Shown here in pieces: positions 24,384 through 32,785 of a stretch of DNA of 64,000 nucleotides. Both the position numbers and the translations under genes were made by a program. Below the pieces are notes generated by a model that was given only the letters and a program-made list of their open reading frames with translations, made no database searches and was not told where the DNA came from. How positions within the stretch are numbered: position 1 is the first letter of the stretch; the number at the start of each line of letters is the position of its first letter. Source of the DNA: JBBSBL01 sp963735885 (GTDB lineage Bacteria; Actinomycetota; Thermoleophilia; Solirubrobacterales; Solirubrobacteraceae); the NCBI GenBank assembly GCA_963735885.1, contig CAVTMP010000007.1, positions 186,001 through 250,000 of the forward strand. The letters run 5' to 3'.

Positions 24384-26570
24384 TCAGGCCTCCTCGGCGC
24401 TCAGATGGAAGATCAGGTGGCGGTCCAGCGTCGCGGTGCGTCCCGGGGGGATCGCGAACGTGGTGGCCGAGTGCTCGACGATCGCCGGGCCCGGGATCGC
24501 GTTGCCGGGCGCGAGCGCTTCGAGCTCGAGGATCTCGGTCGTCGCGACCCCGTCGGACCAGCGCACCTCGCGCGCGCCCTTCGAGGCCTCGGCGGGCGGC
24601 GCGGGGCCGGCGTCGGCGAGGTCCGGGAGCACGGGCTTCTCGACCGGCGTCCGGCCCAGGACGATCGCCTGGGTGACGACGTGGCCGAGCTCCGGTGAGC
24701 GGGCGCTGCGCGCGTAGAGCTTCGCGTAGGCGCGCTCGAACGCGGCGACGAGGTCGTCGAGCTGCGACCCGTCGGTCAGCTCGGGGTGCGGCGAGACGAT
24801 CTCGAGATCGTTGAGCTGGCCGCGGTACTGCATGCGCACGAGATGCGTGAAGCGGATGTCGGGCGCGGCGACGGCCGACTTCGCGAACTCGGCGGCGACA
24901 CGCTCGCGCAGCCCCATCCAGACGCTCGTGAGCCACTGGCCGGCCCCGGCCTTCGCGGCGTCGTCGGCGCCGGGCACGATCGGCATGTCGACGGTCTGCT
25001 CGAAGCGGTACTCGAAGTCCGCGCAGGCGCAACCGTAGGCGCTGAAGCCCGCGGCCCACGCCGGGACGAGCACGTCGCGGTAGGGGACCGCGGCGGTGTA
25101 GCCGGCGACGTGGAGCGGCCCGCCGCCGCCGTAGCAGAGCAGCGCGTAGTCGACCGGCGAGTAGCCCTTGGCGAGGATCCGCCCGACCGCCTCGTGGCGC
25201 AGCGTCTGCTCGAAGAGGTCGATCACGCCGGCCGCGGCGTCCGGGACGCTGAGGCCGAGCGGGTCGGCGAGCTGCGCGGCGACCGCGCGCTCGGCGCGCT
25301 CGACGTCGAGATCGAGCTCGCCGCCGAGGAAGTAGTCGGGGTTCAGCCGCCCGAGCACGAGGTCGAGGTCGGTCACGCTGATCGTCTCGAGCCCGCCCTC
25401 GGGCCAGCACACGCCGACGCGCGCGCCCGCCGAGCCCGGGCCGAGCTCCGGGCGGTTGGAGTTCGGGTTCACGCGCACGAACGAGCCGGTGCCCGCGCCG
25501 ATCGAGTCGATCTTCACGAGCGGCGTGTTGAGCACGAAGCGCGCGATGTCCGGGGTCGCGGCAACCTCGTAGTCGCCGTCGGTGATCAGCGCGATGTCGA
25601 ACGACGTGCCGCCGATGTCGGTGCACAGGACGTTCGGCATGCCGAGGCGGCCGGCGAGGGTGCGGCCGCCGACGACGCCGCCGATCGGACCGGACACGAG
25701 CGTGCGCGCGAGCTCGCGCGCCTCGATCGAGATCGTCCCGCCGTGCCCGGCCATGACGCGCAGCTCGAACGTCGCGCCGTGCGTGCGGGTGCGGTCGTTC
25801 ACGGTGCGCAGCGTGCCGCGCGAGGGCTCGGCCGCGTAGGCCTCGACGACCGTCGAGTTCAGCCGCGGCAGGTCCCGCCGCGAGGGGTAGAGCTCCGAGC
25901 TCACGAACAGCGGCGGTCCGTCGCCGGCGTGCCCGCGTGCGGCGATCTCCTCGCGGACGATCGCGGCGCAGCGCTGCTCGTGCGCGCCGCTGCGGTAGCT
26001 CGAGAGCAGGCCGATCACGATCCCCTCGACGCCCGCGTCGAGCAGCGCGCGCGCCGCGTCCCGGACGTCCTGCTCGCGCAGCGGCAGGACCTCCTCGCCG
26101 AACAGGTCGATCCGCCCGCGCACGCCCTGAACGAGGCTGCGCGGCACGAGCGGCTCGTTGTGGTGATGCGTCGCGACGTGCAGACGGTCCCCGTAGGGGT
26201 ACCCGAGGTAGGTCTGGACCGCGCGCTCGATCCGCAGCGCGTCCTCGTGCCCCGCGGTGACGATCGCGCCGACGCGCAGCCCCTGGCGGGAGAGCAGCCG
26301 GTTGAGCATCGCGGTGCCGGAGAAGATCCCGCTCACGATCCGCGGGAACGTGGCGTCGACGGTCGTGTCCCACTGCGCGAGCGCGTCGTCGGCCGATCGC
26401 AGGAAGCCCTCGGACTCGTCCTCCGGCGTGGTCTGCGCCTTGCCGACCACGAACGCGCCGGCGTCGTCGACGACGAACGTGTCGGTCATCGTCCCGCCCG
26501 CGTCGATCGCCAGCACCCTTGGAGCACGCTCGGCGCTGTCGCTCACCACGGGCCCTCTCGGCTCCTCCAT
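24384..26570 (-). CDS. Acetone/acetophenone carboxylase-type beta subunit (HyuA/AcxA family)
   Basis: A 728-residue protein of the hydantoinase A/oxoprolinase family. The N-terminal ATP-binding motif VLAIDAGGTMTDTFVVDD near residue 20 has the Met-Thr-Asp variant seen in acetone carboxylase AcxA rather than in 5-oxoprolinases. A second phosphate site is NVLCTDIGGTSFDIALI near 315, with GAGTGSFVRVNPNSNRPELG near 355 and CYGGGGPLHV near 460. The subunit activates the substrate and bicarbonate by phosphorylation. Gene order is SRPBCC, this gene, then the fused AcxB-AcxC gene, with gaps of 25 and 4 bp, so a single operon is very likely. Confidence 0.88.
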   Translation of the reverse strand: MEEPRGPVVSDSAERAPRVLAIDAGGTMTDTFVVDDAGAFVVGKAQTTPEDESEGFLRSADDALAQWDTTVDATFPRIVSGIFSGTAMLNRLLSRQGLRVGAIVTAGHEDALRIERAVQTYLGYPYGDRLHVATHHHNEPLVPRSLVQGVRGRIDLFGEEVLPLREQDVRDAARALLDAGVEGIVIGLLSSYRSGAHEQRCAAIVREEIAARGHAGDGPPLFVSSELYPSRRDLPRLNSTVVEAYAAEPSRGTLRTVNDRTRTHGATFELRVMAGHGGTISIEARELARTLVSGPIGGVVGGRTLAGRLGMPNVLCTDIGGTSFDIALITDGDYEVAATPDIARFVLNTPLVKIDSIGAGTGSFVRVNPNSNRPELGPGSAGARVGVCWPEGGLETISVTDLDLVLGRLNPDYFLGGELDLDVERAERAVAAQLADPLGLSVPDAAAGVIDLFEQTLRHEAVGRILAKGYSPVDYALLCYGGGGPLHVAGYTAAVPYRDVLVPAWAAGFSAYGCACADFEYRFEQTVDMPIVPGADDAAKAGAGQWLTSVWMGLRERVAAEFAKSAVAAPDIRFTHLVRMQYRGQLNDLEIVSPHPELTDGSQLDDLVAAFERAYAKLYARSARSPELGHVVTQAIVLGRTPVEKPVLPDLADAGPAPPAEASKGAREVRWSDGVATTEILELEALAPGNAIPGPAIVEHSATTFAIPPGRTATLDRHLIFHLSAEEA

Positions 26571-26595
26571 CGAGCCCTGCCAGTCCAGAATCGGC

Positions 26596-27030
26596 TCACG
26601 CGGCGCGTGACGAGGCGGCTTCGACCTCTCGACGGAGGTTCTCGTGGTAGCCGCGGAACTGGCGCTCGAGAACGCGCCTGACGAGCGGCGCCAGCAGCCG
26701 CGGCGCCTTGAAGTCCCCCTCGAACCGCACGCACGCGCCGGCGGCGTCGGGGGCCATCGCCCAGCGTCCGCTGCTCTCCGGGCCGTCGGTCACCTTCACC
26801 GCGAAGACGCGCCCGGGCTCGAACTCCGTGACCTCGACGACCTGGTCCCACCGGCGCGGCCCGACCTTGTTCCCCTCACGGAACCGAGAGCCCACTCGTG
26901 TCGGCCCATCCGTCAGGGGCGTCACGTCCGTCTTGATCGTCTGCCACTTCGCGAGGTTCTCCGGCTGCACCATGAACGCGAAGACGTCCTGCGGCGAGCA
27001 CGCGATCCTGAACGTTTGATGCATGCGCAT
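26596..27030 (-). CDS. SRPBCC-family protein in the carboxylase operon
   Basis: A 144-residue START-like protein (MHQTFRIACSPQDVFAFMVQ; WQTIKTDVTPLTDGPTRVGS; VTEFEPGRVFAVKV; C-terminal helix LVRRVLERQFRGYHENLRR). ATG 27030 is chosen; ATG 27024 and TTG 27036 are close alternatives. It is the first gene of the operon with the AcxA- and AcxB-AcxC-like subunits. A hydrophobic-ligand cavity next to a ketone carboxylase could mean substrate or product handling, but this is only context; the family is very common. Confidence 0.85.
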   Translation of the reverse strand: MRMHQTFRIACSPQDVFAFMVQPENLAKWQTIKTDVTPLTDGPTRVGSRFREGNKVGPRRWDQVVEVTEFEPGRVFAVKVTDGPESSGRWAMAPDAAGACVRFEGDFKAPRLLAPLVRRVLERQFRGYHENLRREVEAASSRAA

Positions 27031-27145
27031 GGCCAAATCGTCACTCGATCGTCGGCTTGATCGACTCGATGAACCGGCCGGTGCCGCCGACGACGAGATC
27101 GTAGTCGGTCGGGTCGCCGATCCACCGGTGCCGTGGTTCCGGGGG

Positions 27146-27151
27146 TAGGGT
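27146..27151 (+). promoter_or_regulatory. -10 element TAGGGT, leaderless promoter
   Basis: TAGGGT lies 10 nt before the ATG at 27162, supporting that start over the in-frame GTG at 27150. Confidence 0.45.
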
Positions 27152-27161
27152 GGTCCGGCCG

Positions 27162-28772
27162 ATGCACCGCCGGCGGGCAGAGTTCGCGTTCGGATGTGCG
27201 GCCGCTTCGCTCGTCTTTGCGGTCGTCGCGTCGTCGGCGTGGGGCGACGCGCCGTCGACGTCGCCGCAACTGGTCTCCGGGACGGGTCGAGCCTCCGCCG
27301 GTTCGGTGCGCTTCTCGCTTCGGCTGCCGGGCGTCTCGGGCGACGCTCAGCTCGTCCCGCCCGTCTCCTCGCTGTGCGTCCGGATCGATGGGGCGGCGGT
27401 CGGCGACCGACCCCGCGCGATCTGCGTTGCGGCCGGCGCCGCAGGTCTCGTTCTGCGGCTCGGTCCCGAGGGGGGCCGCCGAGTGCCGGGGTCGGTTCGG
27501 CTGTCCGGTCAGGACCGCGTGCTCATCGCCCTCCCGGTGCGGCGCGGCTCGATCTACGACGGCCCGCTGCGCTGGCGTGCCGAGCTCACCGCTCACGCGC
27601 CGGACTGTCGGGCGACTCCGGGCTGCCGGTCGGCCCCGGCGCGAGTCGGCGGCGTCGTGATCGTCCACCGCCTCCGCCTCCGGGCACCGCCGCTCCGGGC
27701 CCTCGGGGCCAGCGTGCCCGTCACGGGCGACGGTGCGGCGCCCGGCACCAGGGTGCTCATCGAGCGGCGGCGCGGAGCGCGTTGGCGCACGGTCGGGGTC
27801 GCCAGATCCGACCGTGGCGCCCGGTTCCGGTTCGCCTGGCGGCACCCGCCCCTGCGCCCCCGCCTGGTGGTGCGAGCCCGCGTGATCGGGGGCGCGGGCA
27901 CGCGGCCGGAGCCGGTGCGAACGCGGACCGTCACCCTCGCCTCGGTCGGCGACATCAACCTCGGCGACGGAGTCGGGGCGGTGATGGGCGCGCTCGGACC
28001 GAGGTATCCGTGGTTCGGCGTGGCGCCAACCCTGCGCCGCGCGGACGTCGCGTTCGGCAACCTCGAATGCTCGGTGTCGAGCCGCGGACGGGCGGTGGTG
28101 AAGACCTTCACCTTCCGAGGTCCCCCGCCGTGGCTGCGGGTGGTGCACGACTTCGCCGGCCTCGACGTCGTCAACCTCGCGAACAACCACACGGGCGACT
28201 ACGGCCCGCTGGCCGCGGCCGACACGGTGCGGTGGGTGCGGCGCTTCGAGATGCTCGGGGTCGGGGCGGGGTACAGCGCCCGAGATGCGGCGCGACCGCG
28301 GGTGATCGAGCGACTCGGCCTGAGGATCGCCTTCGTCGGGTTCAGCGACATCGATCCGCGGTGGTTCGCCGCCGGCCGGCACGCTCCGGGCACGCAGTTC
28401 GCGAGCTTCGGCGCGATCCGGCGGGGGGTCGCCGCCGCCCGCCGCGTCGGGGACGTGGTGATCGCGAGCTTCCACTGGGGGGTGGAACGCTCGACGACAC
28501 CGACCGGTCGGCAGGCCGCCTTCGCCAAGGCCGCCCTGGACGCCGGCGCGACGGCCGTCATCGCCGCCCACCCCCACGTGCTTCAGCCGATCGTCCGGCC
28601 GCGCCGCCACCGACTGATCGCCTACAGCCTCGGGAACTTCGTGTGGGCCGCCGGCTCGGGCTTCACCGCGCGGACGGGGATCCTCACCCTGCACCTCTCC
28701 ACCCGCGGGGTCGAGCACGCGCGCTTCCGGCGCGCGACGATCGTCAACACCCAGCCCCGCCTCGCGGGGTGA
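27162..28772 (+). CDS. CapA-family (PGA_cap) protein with N-terminal extension
   Basis: A 536-residue secreted or anchored protein: signal sequence (residues 5-28, FGCAAASLVFAVVASSAWG), a 220-residue beta-rich region with a cysteine pair (DCRATPGCRS), then a CapA metallophosphatase-like domain (about 265-530). Domain motifs: VTLASVGDINLGDG (first metal-site Asp), VAFGNLECSVSS, VVNLANNHTGDYG, VIASFHWGVE, VIAAHPHVLQPI and YSLGNFVW. Family members act in polyglutamate capsule synthesis or on unknown phosphoesters. A second CapA-family gene lies downstream in convergent orientation; only this copy has the extra N-terminal beta region. Confidence 0.88.
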   Translation: MHRRRAEFAFGCAAASLVFAVVASSAWGDAPSTSPQLVSGTGRASAGSVRFSLRLPGVSGDAQLVPPVSSLCVRIDGAAVGDRPRAICVAAGAAGLVLRLGPEGGRRVPGSVRLSGQDRVLIALPVRRGSIYDGPLRWRAELTAHAPDCRATPGCRSAPARVGGVVIVHRLRLRAPPLRALGASVPVTGDGAAPGTRVLIERRRGARWRTVGVARSDRGARFRFAWRHPPLRPRLVVRARVIGGAGTRPEPVRTRTVTLASVGDINLGDGVGAVMGALGPRYPWFGVAPTLRRADVAFGNLECSVSSRGRAVVKTFTFRGPPPWLRVVHDFAGLDVVNLANNHTGDYGPLAAADTVRWVRRFEMLGVGAGYSARDAARPRVIERLGLRIAFVGFSDIDPRWFAAGRHAPGTQFASFGAIRRGVAAARRVGDVVIASFHWGVERSTTPTGRQAAFAKAALDAGATAVIAAHPHVLQPIVRPRRHRLIAYSLGNFVWAAGSGFTARTGILTLHLSTRGVEHARFRRATIVNTQPRLAG

Positions 28773-28865
28773 GTCGGACGCCCGACCGCCATCACCGCGA
28801 CCCTCGTCACCGGTCCGGGCCGTCTCGACCGGAGCGCCCCACGCGCGGGACCCCTATCCGCCGGG

Positions 28866-29933
28866 TCAGCCCGGCGCGGCGATGCGGCCGTCCGCCCGGA
28901 CGGGGGCCGGGGTCGCGAAGTCCTGCTGGGAGAGCTCGCGGACGAGCCCGGTGGAAGTCCCGCCGGGGTCGGGTTGCGGGTGCCCTTCGCCGACCAGGGT
29001 GATCGGCGTCCACCGGCCGCCGAGGTTCTCGCCGGTGGAGGAGAGCGAGACGGTCAGCACGCCGCTCTGGGAGAGCGCGCCGCCCATCCCGAAGTTGTGC
29101 TCGCCGGCGAAGTTGCCCAGGCTGTAGGCGACCAGCCGCCCCTGGTAGGTCTCGATGCCGCGGACGACGTGGGGGCCGGAGCCGAGCACGAGATCGGCTC
29201 CGGCGTCGATCGCGACGTGGGCGAACCGGCGGGTGTCCCCGCGGTCCTCCCCGTACCCGTACTCGGTCCCGACCGGGGTGCGGGCCGCCGCCACGCCTTC
29301 TGATCCGGCGTGCATCAGCACGACCACCACGTCGGCCTGCGCGGCGGCACGGGACACCAGGGCGCGGGCGCCCGCGAGGTCTCGGAGGTCGGCGGCCCAG
29401 CGGTAGGCCGCGAACCCGACCACGGCGATCTTCAGGCGGCCTCGGCGGACGACGGTGACCTGCCCGGGCCTGCCGGTCCACCGCAGCCCGTGGGCGGAGA
29501 GGGCCTGCATCGTCTGTTCCTGGCCGGCCGGCCCGAAGTCGTCCGCATGGTTGTTCGCCAGGTTGAGCAGGTCGAACCCGGCGTCGCGCAGCGCGCCGGC
29601 GTTCTGCGGCGGGGCCTGGAAGGCGTAGCACTGGCTGGCCGCCCCCGCCGTTCCGGCCCCGCACTTCGACGACCCACCGACACCCAGGGTCCCCTCCAGG
29701 TTGCCGATCGTGAGGTCTGGCGCCCGGAGGCGATCCCGAACAGAGGAGAACAGCGCGCGGCCGTGATCGGCCGGCATCCCGTACGCGGACCCGGGGGTGA
29801 TGTCGCCGACCCAGGCGATGGTGATCGGCTCGGCGGCGCTCGGCGCCGCGGCCGCCTCGGCTCCCGAGGTGAGGGCGTGACGCACCGGGGCCGCTACGAC
29901 CACGACGACCGCTACGGCGGCCGCCGCGGCCAC
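28866..29933 (-). CDS. CapA-family (PGA_cap) protein, signal-anchored
   Basis: A 355-residue protein from GTG 29933. Residues 2-20 are a membrane anchor or signal (AAAAAVAVVVVVAAPV). The CapA domain has the full motif set: ITIAWVGDITPGS, LTIGNLEGTLG, LLNLANNHADDFG, VVVVLMHAGSEG, LVLGSGPHVVRGIE and YSLGNFAGE. The GTG start has no ribosome site, and the frame is open 120 nt further upstream without any start codon. A separate ORF (29942-30223) with good codon bias sits just there, so the true N-terminus may lie in another frame beyond an indel. It is convergent with the other CapA gene; 93 bp separate them. Confidence 0.85.
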   Translation of the reverse strand: MAAAAAVAVVVVVAAPVRHALTSGAEAAAAPSAAEPITIAWVGDITPGSAYGMPADHGRALFSSVRDRLRAPDLTIGNLEGTLGVGGSSKCGAGTAGAASQCYAFQAPPQNAGALRDAGFDLLNLANNHADDFGPAGQEQTMQALSAHGLRWTGRPGQVTVVRRGRLKIAVVGFAAYRWAADLRDLAGARALVSRAAAQADVVVVLMHAGSEGVAAARTPVGTEYGYGEDRGDTRRFAHVAIDAGADLVLGSGPHVVRGIETYQGRLVAYSLGNFAGEHNFGMGGALSQSGVLTVSLSSTGENLGGRWTPITLVGEGHPQPDPGGTSTGLVRELSQQDFATPAPVRADGRIAAPG

Positions 29934-30429
29934 CGCCGCGATCAGCTTGCCGCTCCCGCCAAGAGAACCAGCACGCCTGCCGGGTCGAGCGAGCTGCCCG
30001 GGAACCGGCCGTGAGACAGCTCGCGACGCGGCCGGAGCGGGTCGGCTCGGCCGGCTCTACCGCCGGGTCCGTGGGCGACCGGCCGAGAAGGTCGAGGGGC
30101 CGTGGGCGGAGCCGGCGCCGCCAGCCCGTCTCTCGCCTTCGCCGTCAGCGGAGCCGGGCGCGACTCGTGTCGCCGCCACTCGGCGACGATGCCCTCCCAC
30201 GGCGCTGTGCTGTGCTCCTCCATCGCGGCGCAACGACCCGCAGGGAGTTACGCCGAGGAGAGCCTGCTTCCTGCTCGGCCGGCCTTGCCCTTGCCGGCGC
30301 GCCCGGGCTCAGGTGAGCCACGGCGTTGGTCGAAGCGGCTTGGACGTGGCTCCGCGGGGTTCTACGGATTGCGACGAGCGCCGTCGGTGGGAGACTTGCG
30401 CGCGTCCCTCGACGCACCGGAGGTTTGTT
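29934..30429. other. 496-bp spacer with a possible minus-strand coding start
   Basis: No clear gene. A 93-codon minus-strand ORF (29942-30223) begins MEEHSTAPWEGIVAEWRRHE, looks protein-like for about 35 codons, then becomes Pro/Arg-rich; it could be the lost N-terminus of the CapA gene. The right part (30340-30380) holds GGGGTTCTACGGATTGCG, similar to the TTCTACAGATGCG leader of the YbaK copies, and leads into the next gene. Confidence 0.4.
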
Positions 30430-31113
30430 GTGTGCTCCGCTCGACGCCTCGCCACGTCCGCGAAGGCGACCGCCGGGGCGCGTCGAGGGTTGGGGTGTCT
30501 CGCCGCGACCATGGTCGTGGCGCTCCTGGTGGTCGCCCCGGCCGGCGCGACGCCCCCGTCGCCACCGGTGGCGCAGCTGGACACCGCCCGCGCGACGGGT
30601 GACAGCTACCCGTTCCCCGTGCTCTACGCGGCCTACAACCTCGACATCGACGCCCACGGCGGCGCGTCGGGGGAGAACCCGGGTGGAACGGTGTCCTTTG
30701 ACATCCTGATCAACCGCATCACCCACCCGGAGCCGTTCCCGATCCACTTCGCCGGGGTCGTGACGTGCCTGAACGTTCAACGGAACACCGCGGTGCTGAA
30801 CGCCGAGACGACCGACCCCGGCGGTCCCGTCACCATCGAGCTGGTGGACAACGGCGGCGGCGGCGCGGACAGCTTCCGCCTCGGCTTCGGGAGCGTCCCG
30901 GGCTGTGCGTCCTTCCCGGACGGGTTCTCCTTCCCGGACGGAACCCCCTTCTACCCCTTCAGCAACGTGGCCCTGGGCAGCGGCCGGGCCACCGTCTTCG
31001 ACGCCCCGCCCCTCCCGACCTCAACGGCCCAGTGCACGAACGGTGGCTGGCGCAACTACCCCGCCTTCAAGAACCAAGGCGACTGCGTGAGCTTCGTCCG
31101 GACCGGCAAGTAG
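30430..31113 (+). CDS. Secreted protein of unknown function
   Basis: A 227-residue protein starting at GTG 30430, chosen because GGAGG lies 7 nt upstream. The signal peptide is residues 1-44 (basic region, then LGCLAATMVVALLVVAPAGA). The mature part is about 180 residues, acidic, Gly- and Phe-rich, with several cysteines (VVTCLNVQRNTAVLNAETTD; VPGCASFPDGFSFPDGTPFY; TAQCTNGGWRNYPAFKNQGD). The C-terminal segment NGGWRNYP-F-NQGDCVSFVRTGK is a motif I have seen at the ends of secreted actinobacterial proteins. The fold is probably a beta-sandwich. No enzymatic motif. Confidence 0.78.
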   Translation: MCSARRLATSAKATAGARRGLGCLAATMVVALLVVAPAGATPPSPPVAQLDTARATGDSYPFPVLYAAYNLDIDAHGGASGENPGGTVSFDILINRITHPEPFPIHFAGVVTCLNVQRNTAVLNAETTDPGGPVTIELVDNGGGGADSFRLGFGSVPGCASFPDGFSFPDGTPFYPFSNVALGSGRATVFDAPPLPTSTAQCTNGGWRNYPAFKNQGDCVSFVRTGK

Positions 31114-31340
31114 CCCAAGCCCGCGACGGCGAGGCCGGGGCAACGGGGCGAGGCCGGCGAGGCAGGGCGAGACAGCGCGAGCACCCCCGGAGAGTTCGGG
31201 CTCGTAGCGGCCACCCATTCGAAGAGTCCCGAGCGGCGGCCCGGGCTGAGCGTGTAGCGGAAGACCGTTCCCTTGCCGACGGGCCCGTCGCGGGTGACCG
31301 ATCAGGTCGGCCTCGGTGGGCCGTCACCCGGCGTGCGGTG
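31114..31340. other. Spacer between convergent genes, no gene seen
   Basis: 227 bp between the secreted protein and the P450, both ending here. Short GC-rich direct repeats (GGCGAGGCCGG-like around 31130-31165) are the only structure; no clear terminator hairpin with a U-tract. Confidence 0.5.
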
Positions 31341-32588
31341 CTATGGCCGGCGGAGTCGGACGGGGAGCGTCTTGAGTTGGTTGGCGAACGGGGACTCGAC
31401 GTGCTGCGGGGTGTCGGCGATCTCGATGTCGGGGAACCGCGCAAGCGTCTCGTGGATGAGGATCCGCAGCTCCAGGCGCGCGAGCGCGGTGCCCAGGCAG
31501 AAGTGCCGGCCACCGGCGCCGAAGGCTTGGTGCTCGGGATTGCGGGTGACGTCGAAGCGGTCGGGATCCGCGTAGCGCGTCTCGTCGCGGTTGGACGAGG
31601 GGTACCACATGACGACCTTGTCGCCCTCGCGGATCGGTTGTCCGTGCAGCTCGGTGTCATGGGTCGCGGTGCGGGCGAAGTGGCCGAAGGCGGGGAACAT
31701 GCGCAGCGACTCCTCGACCACCGCGGGCACGAGTGACGGGTCCTCCAGGACGAGTTGTCGCTGGTCGGGGTGCTCCATGAGCGCTCGCATCCCGCTGCAG
31801 TACGTCGCCTTGGTGCTGTCGTTCCCGGCCGCCATGAGCAGGAAGAACCCCATCACGATCTCGTGCTCCTCGAGGCGCTGACCATCGATCTCGGCGTGCA
31901 CGAGCACGCTGGTGAGGTCATCGGTCGGGTTCGCGCGGCGCTCGGCGATCAGCTCGCCGCAGCGGCGGAAGACCTCGGGCACGTCGCGTTCCATGACGAT
32001 CTGGGCGCCCTCGGGCGTGGCGTCCGGGTCACCGGCCCCGAGGATCGTGTTCATGAGGTTCGCCCAGACCTCATCGTCCTCGCGCGCGAGTCCCATGAAG
32101 CTGCCGATCACCCGCGCCACAACCGGCTGCGCCACGTCACTGACCAAGTCGCACGCCTCGCGCCCCTCGAGCCGATCAAGCACCTCCGTCGTGATCGCGC
32201 GGATCTCGTCCTCGTGCTCGGCGATCCGCTTCGGCGTGAACCCGCGCTGGAACAACGCCTTGATGCGATCGTGCTTCGGCGGGTCCATCCCGATGAACAT
32301 CGCCCGCTGCAACTCGAGCGGCAGGACCGCGTTCTTCAGCGCCGTGAACCCGCCGAGCTCCGAGGAGTACGTCTGCCAGTCACGGCTGACCTCCAACACA
32401 TCGTCGGCCGTCGTCACCGACCAGAAACCATCCTCCTCCGGGTACTCCGAGATGCCATCCGACCAGTGGACCGGGCACTCCGAACGCAGCCGCCGGAACA
32501 ACTCGTGCGGCGGCCCATCCTGGAAGTACACGCGATCAGCGACCCGCACCCCGTCAAGTGGCGCCCGATCCCGGCCGGTCGTGCTCAT
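31341..32588 (-). CDS. Cytochrome P450
   Basis: A 415-residue bacterial class-I P450. Motifs: I-helix MGFFLLMAAGNDSTKATYCSG near 240 (A-G-N-D-S-T oxygen-activation site), the K-helix ExxR as VEESLRMFP near 285, and the heme loop FGAGGRHFCLGTALARLE near 355, with the axial Cys in HFCLG. ATG 32588 is chosen with GGAGGG upstream; longer extensions lack support. A minus-strand TAGGTT -10 lies at 32630-32635. No ferredoxin or reductase gene is adjacent, so partners must come from elsewhere. Substrate unknown; the overall motif pattern resembles steroid/terpene-oxidising actinobacterial P450s. Confidence 0.93.
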   Translation of the reverse strand: MSTTGRDRAPLDGVRVADRVYFQDGPPHELFRRLRSECPVHWSDGISEYPEEDGFWSVTTADDVLEVSRDWQTYSSELGGFTALKNAVLPLELQRAMFIGMDPPKHDRIKALFQRGFTPKRIAEHEDEIRAITTEVLDRLEGREACDLVSDVAQPVVARVIGSFMGLAREDDEVWANLMNTILGAGDPDATPEGAQIVMERDVPEVFRRCGELIAERRANPTDDLTSVLVHAEIDGQRLEEHEIVMGFFLLMAAGNDSTKATYCSGMRALMEHPDQRQLVLEDPSLVPAVVEESLRMFPAFGHFARTATHDTELHGQPIREGDKVVMWYPSSNRDETRYADPDRFDVTRNPEHQAFGAGGRHFCLGTALARLELRILIHETLARFPDIEIADTPQHVESPFANQLKTLPVRLRRP

Positions 32589-32629
32589 GACGTGCCCTCC
32601 TCGATAGCGGCGTGGCGACCCCTCGGCGC

Positions 32630-32635
32630 AACCTA
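32630..32635 (-). promoter_or_regulatory. -10 element TAGGTT for the P450 gene
   Basis: On the minus strand TAGGTT lies 41 nt before the ATG at 32588, leaving a leader with a GGAGGG ribosome site. Confidence 0.4.
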
Positions 32636-32785
32636 CCCCACCACGAGCCCGCACCACCAACCCGAATCGCACCCCGCACCCGCGCGCCAAGCCGCACACC
32701 GACCACGAACCCCGCCATCGCCACCGGTGGCGCGCCCCCAAACATCGAAGCAGCCCGTCGCCGACGCGAAGGGTGGCCGTGCGGC

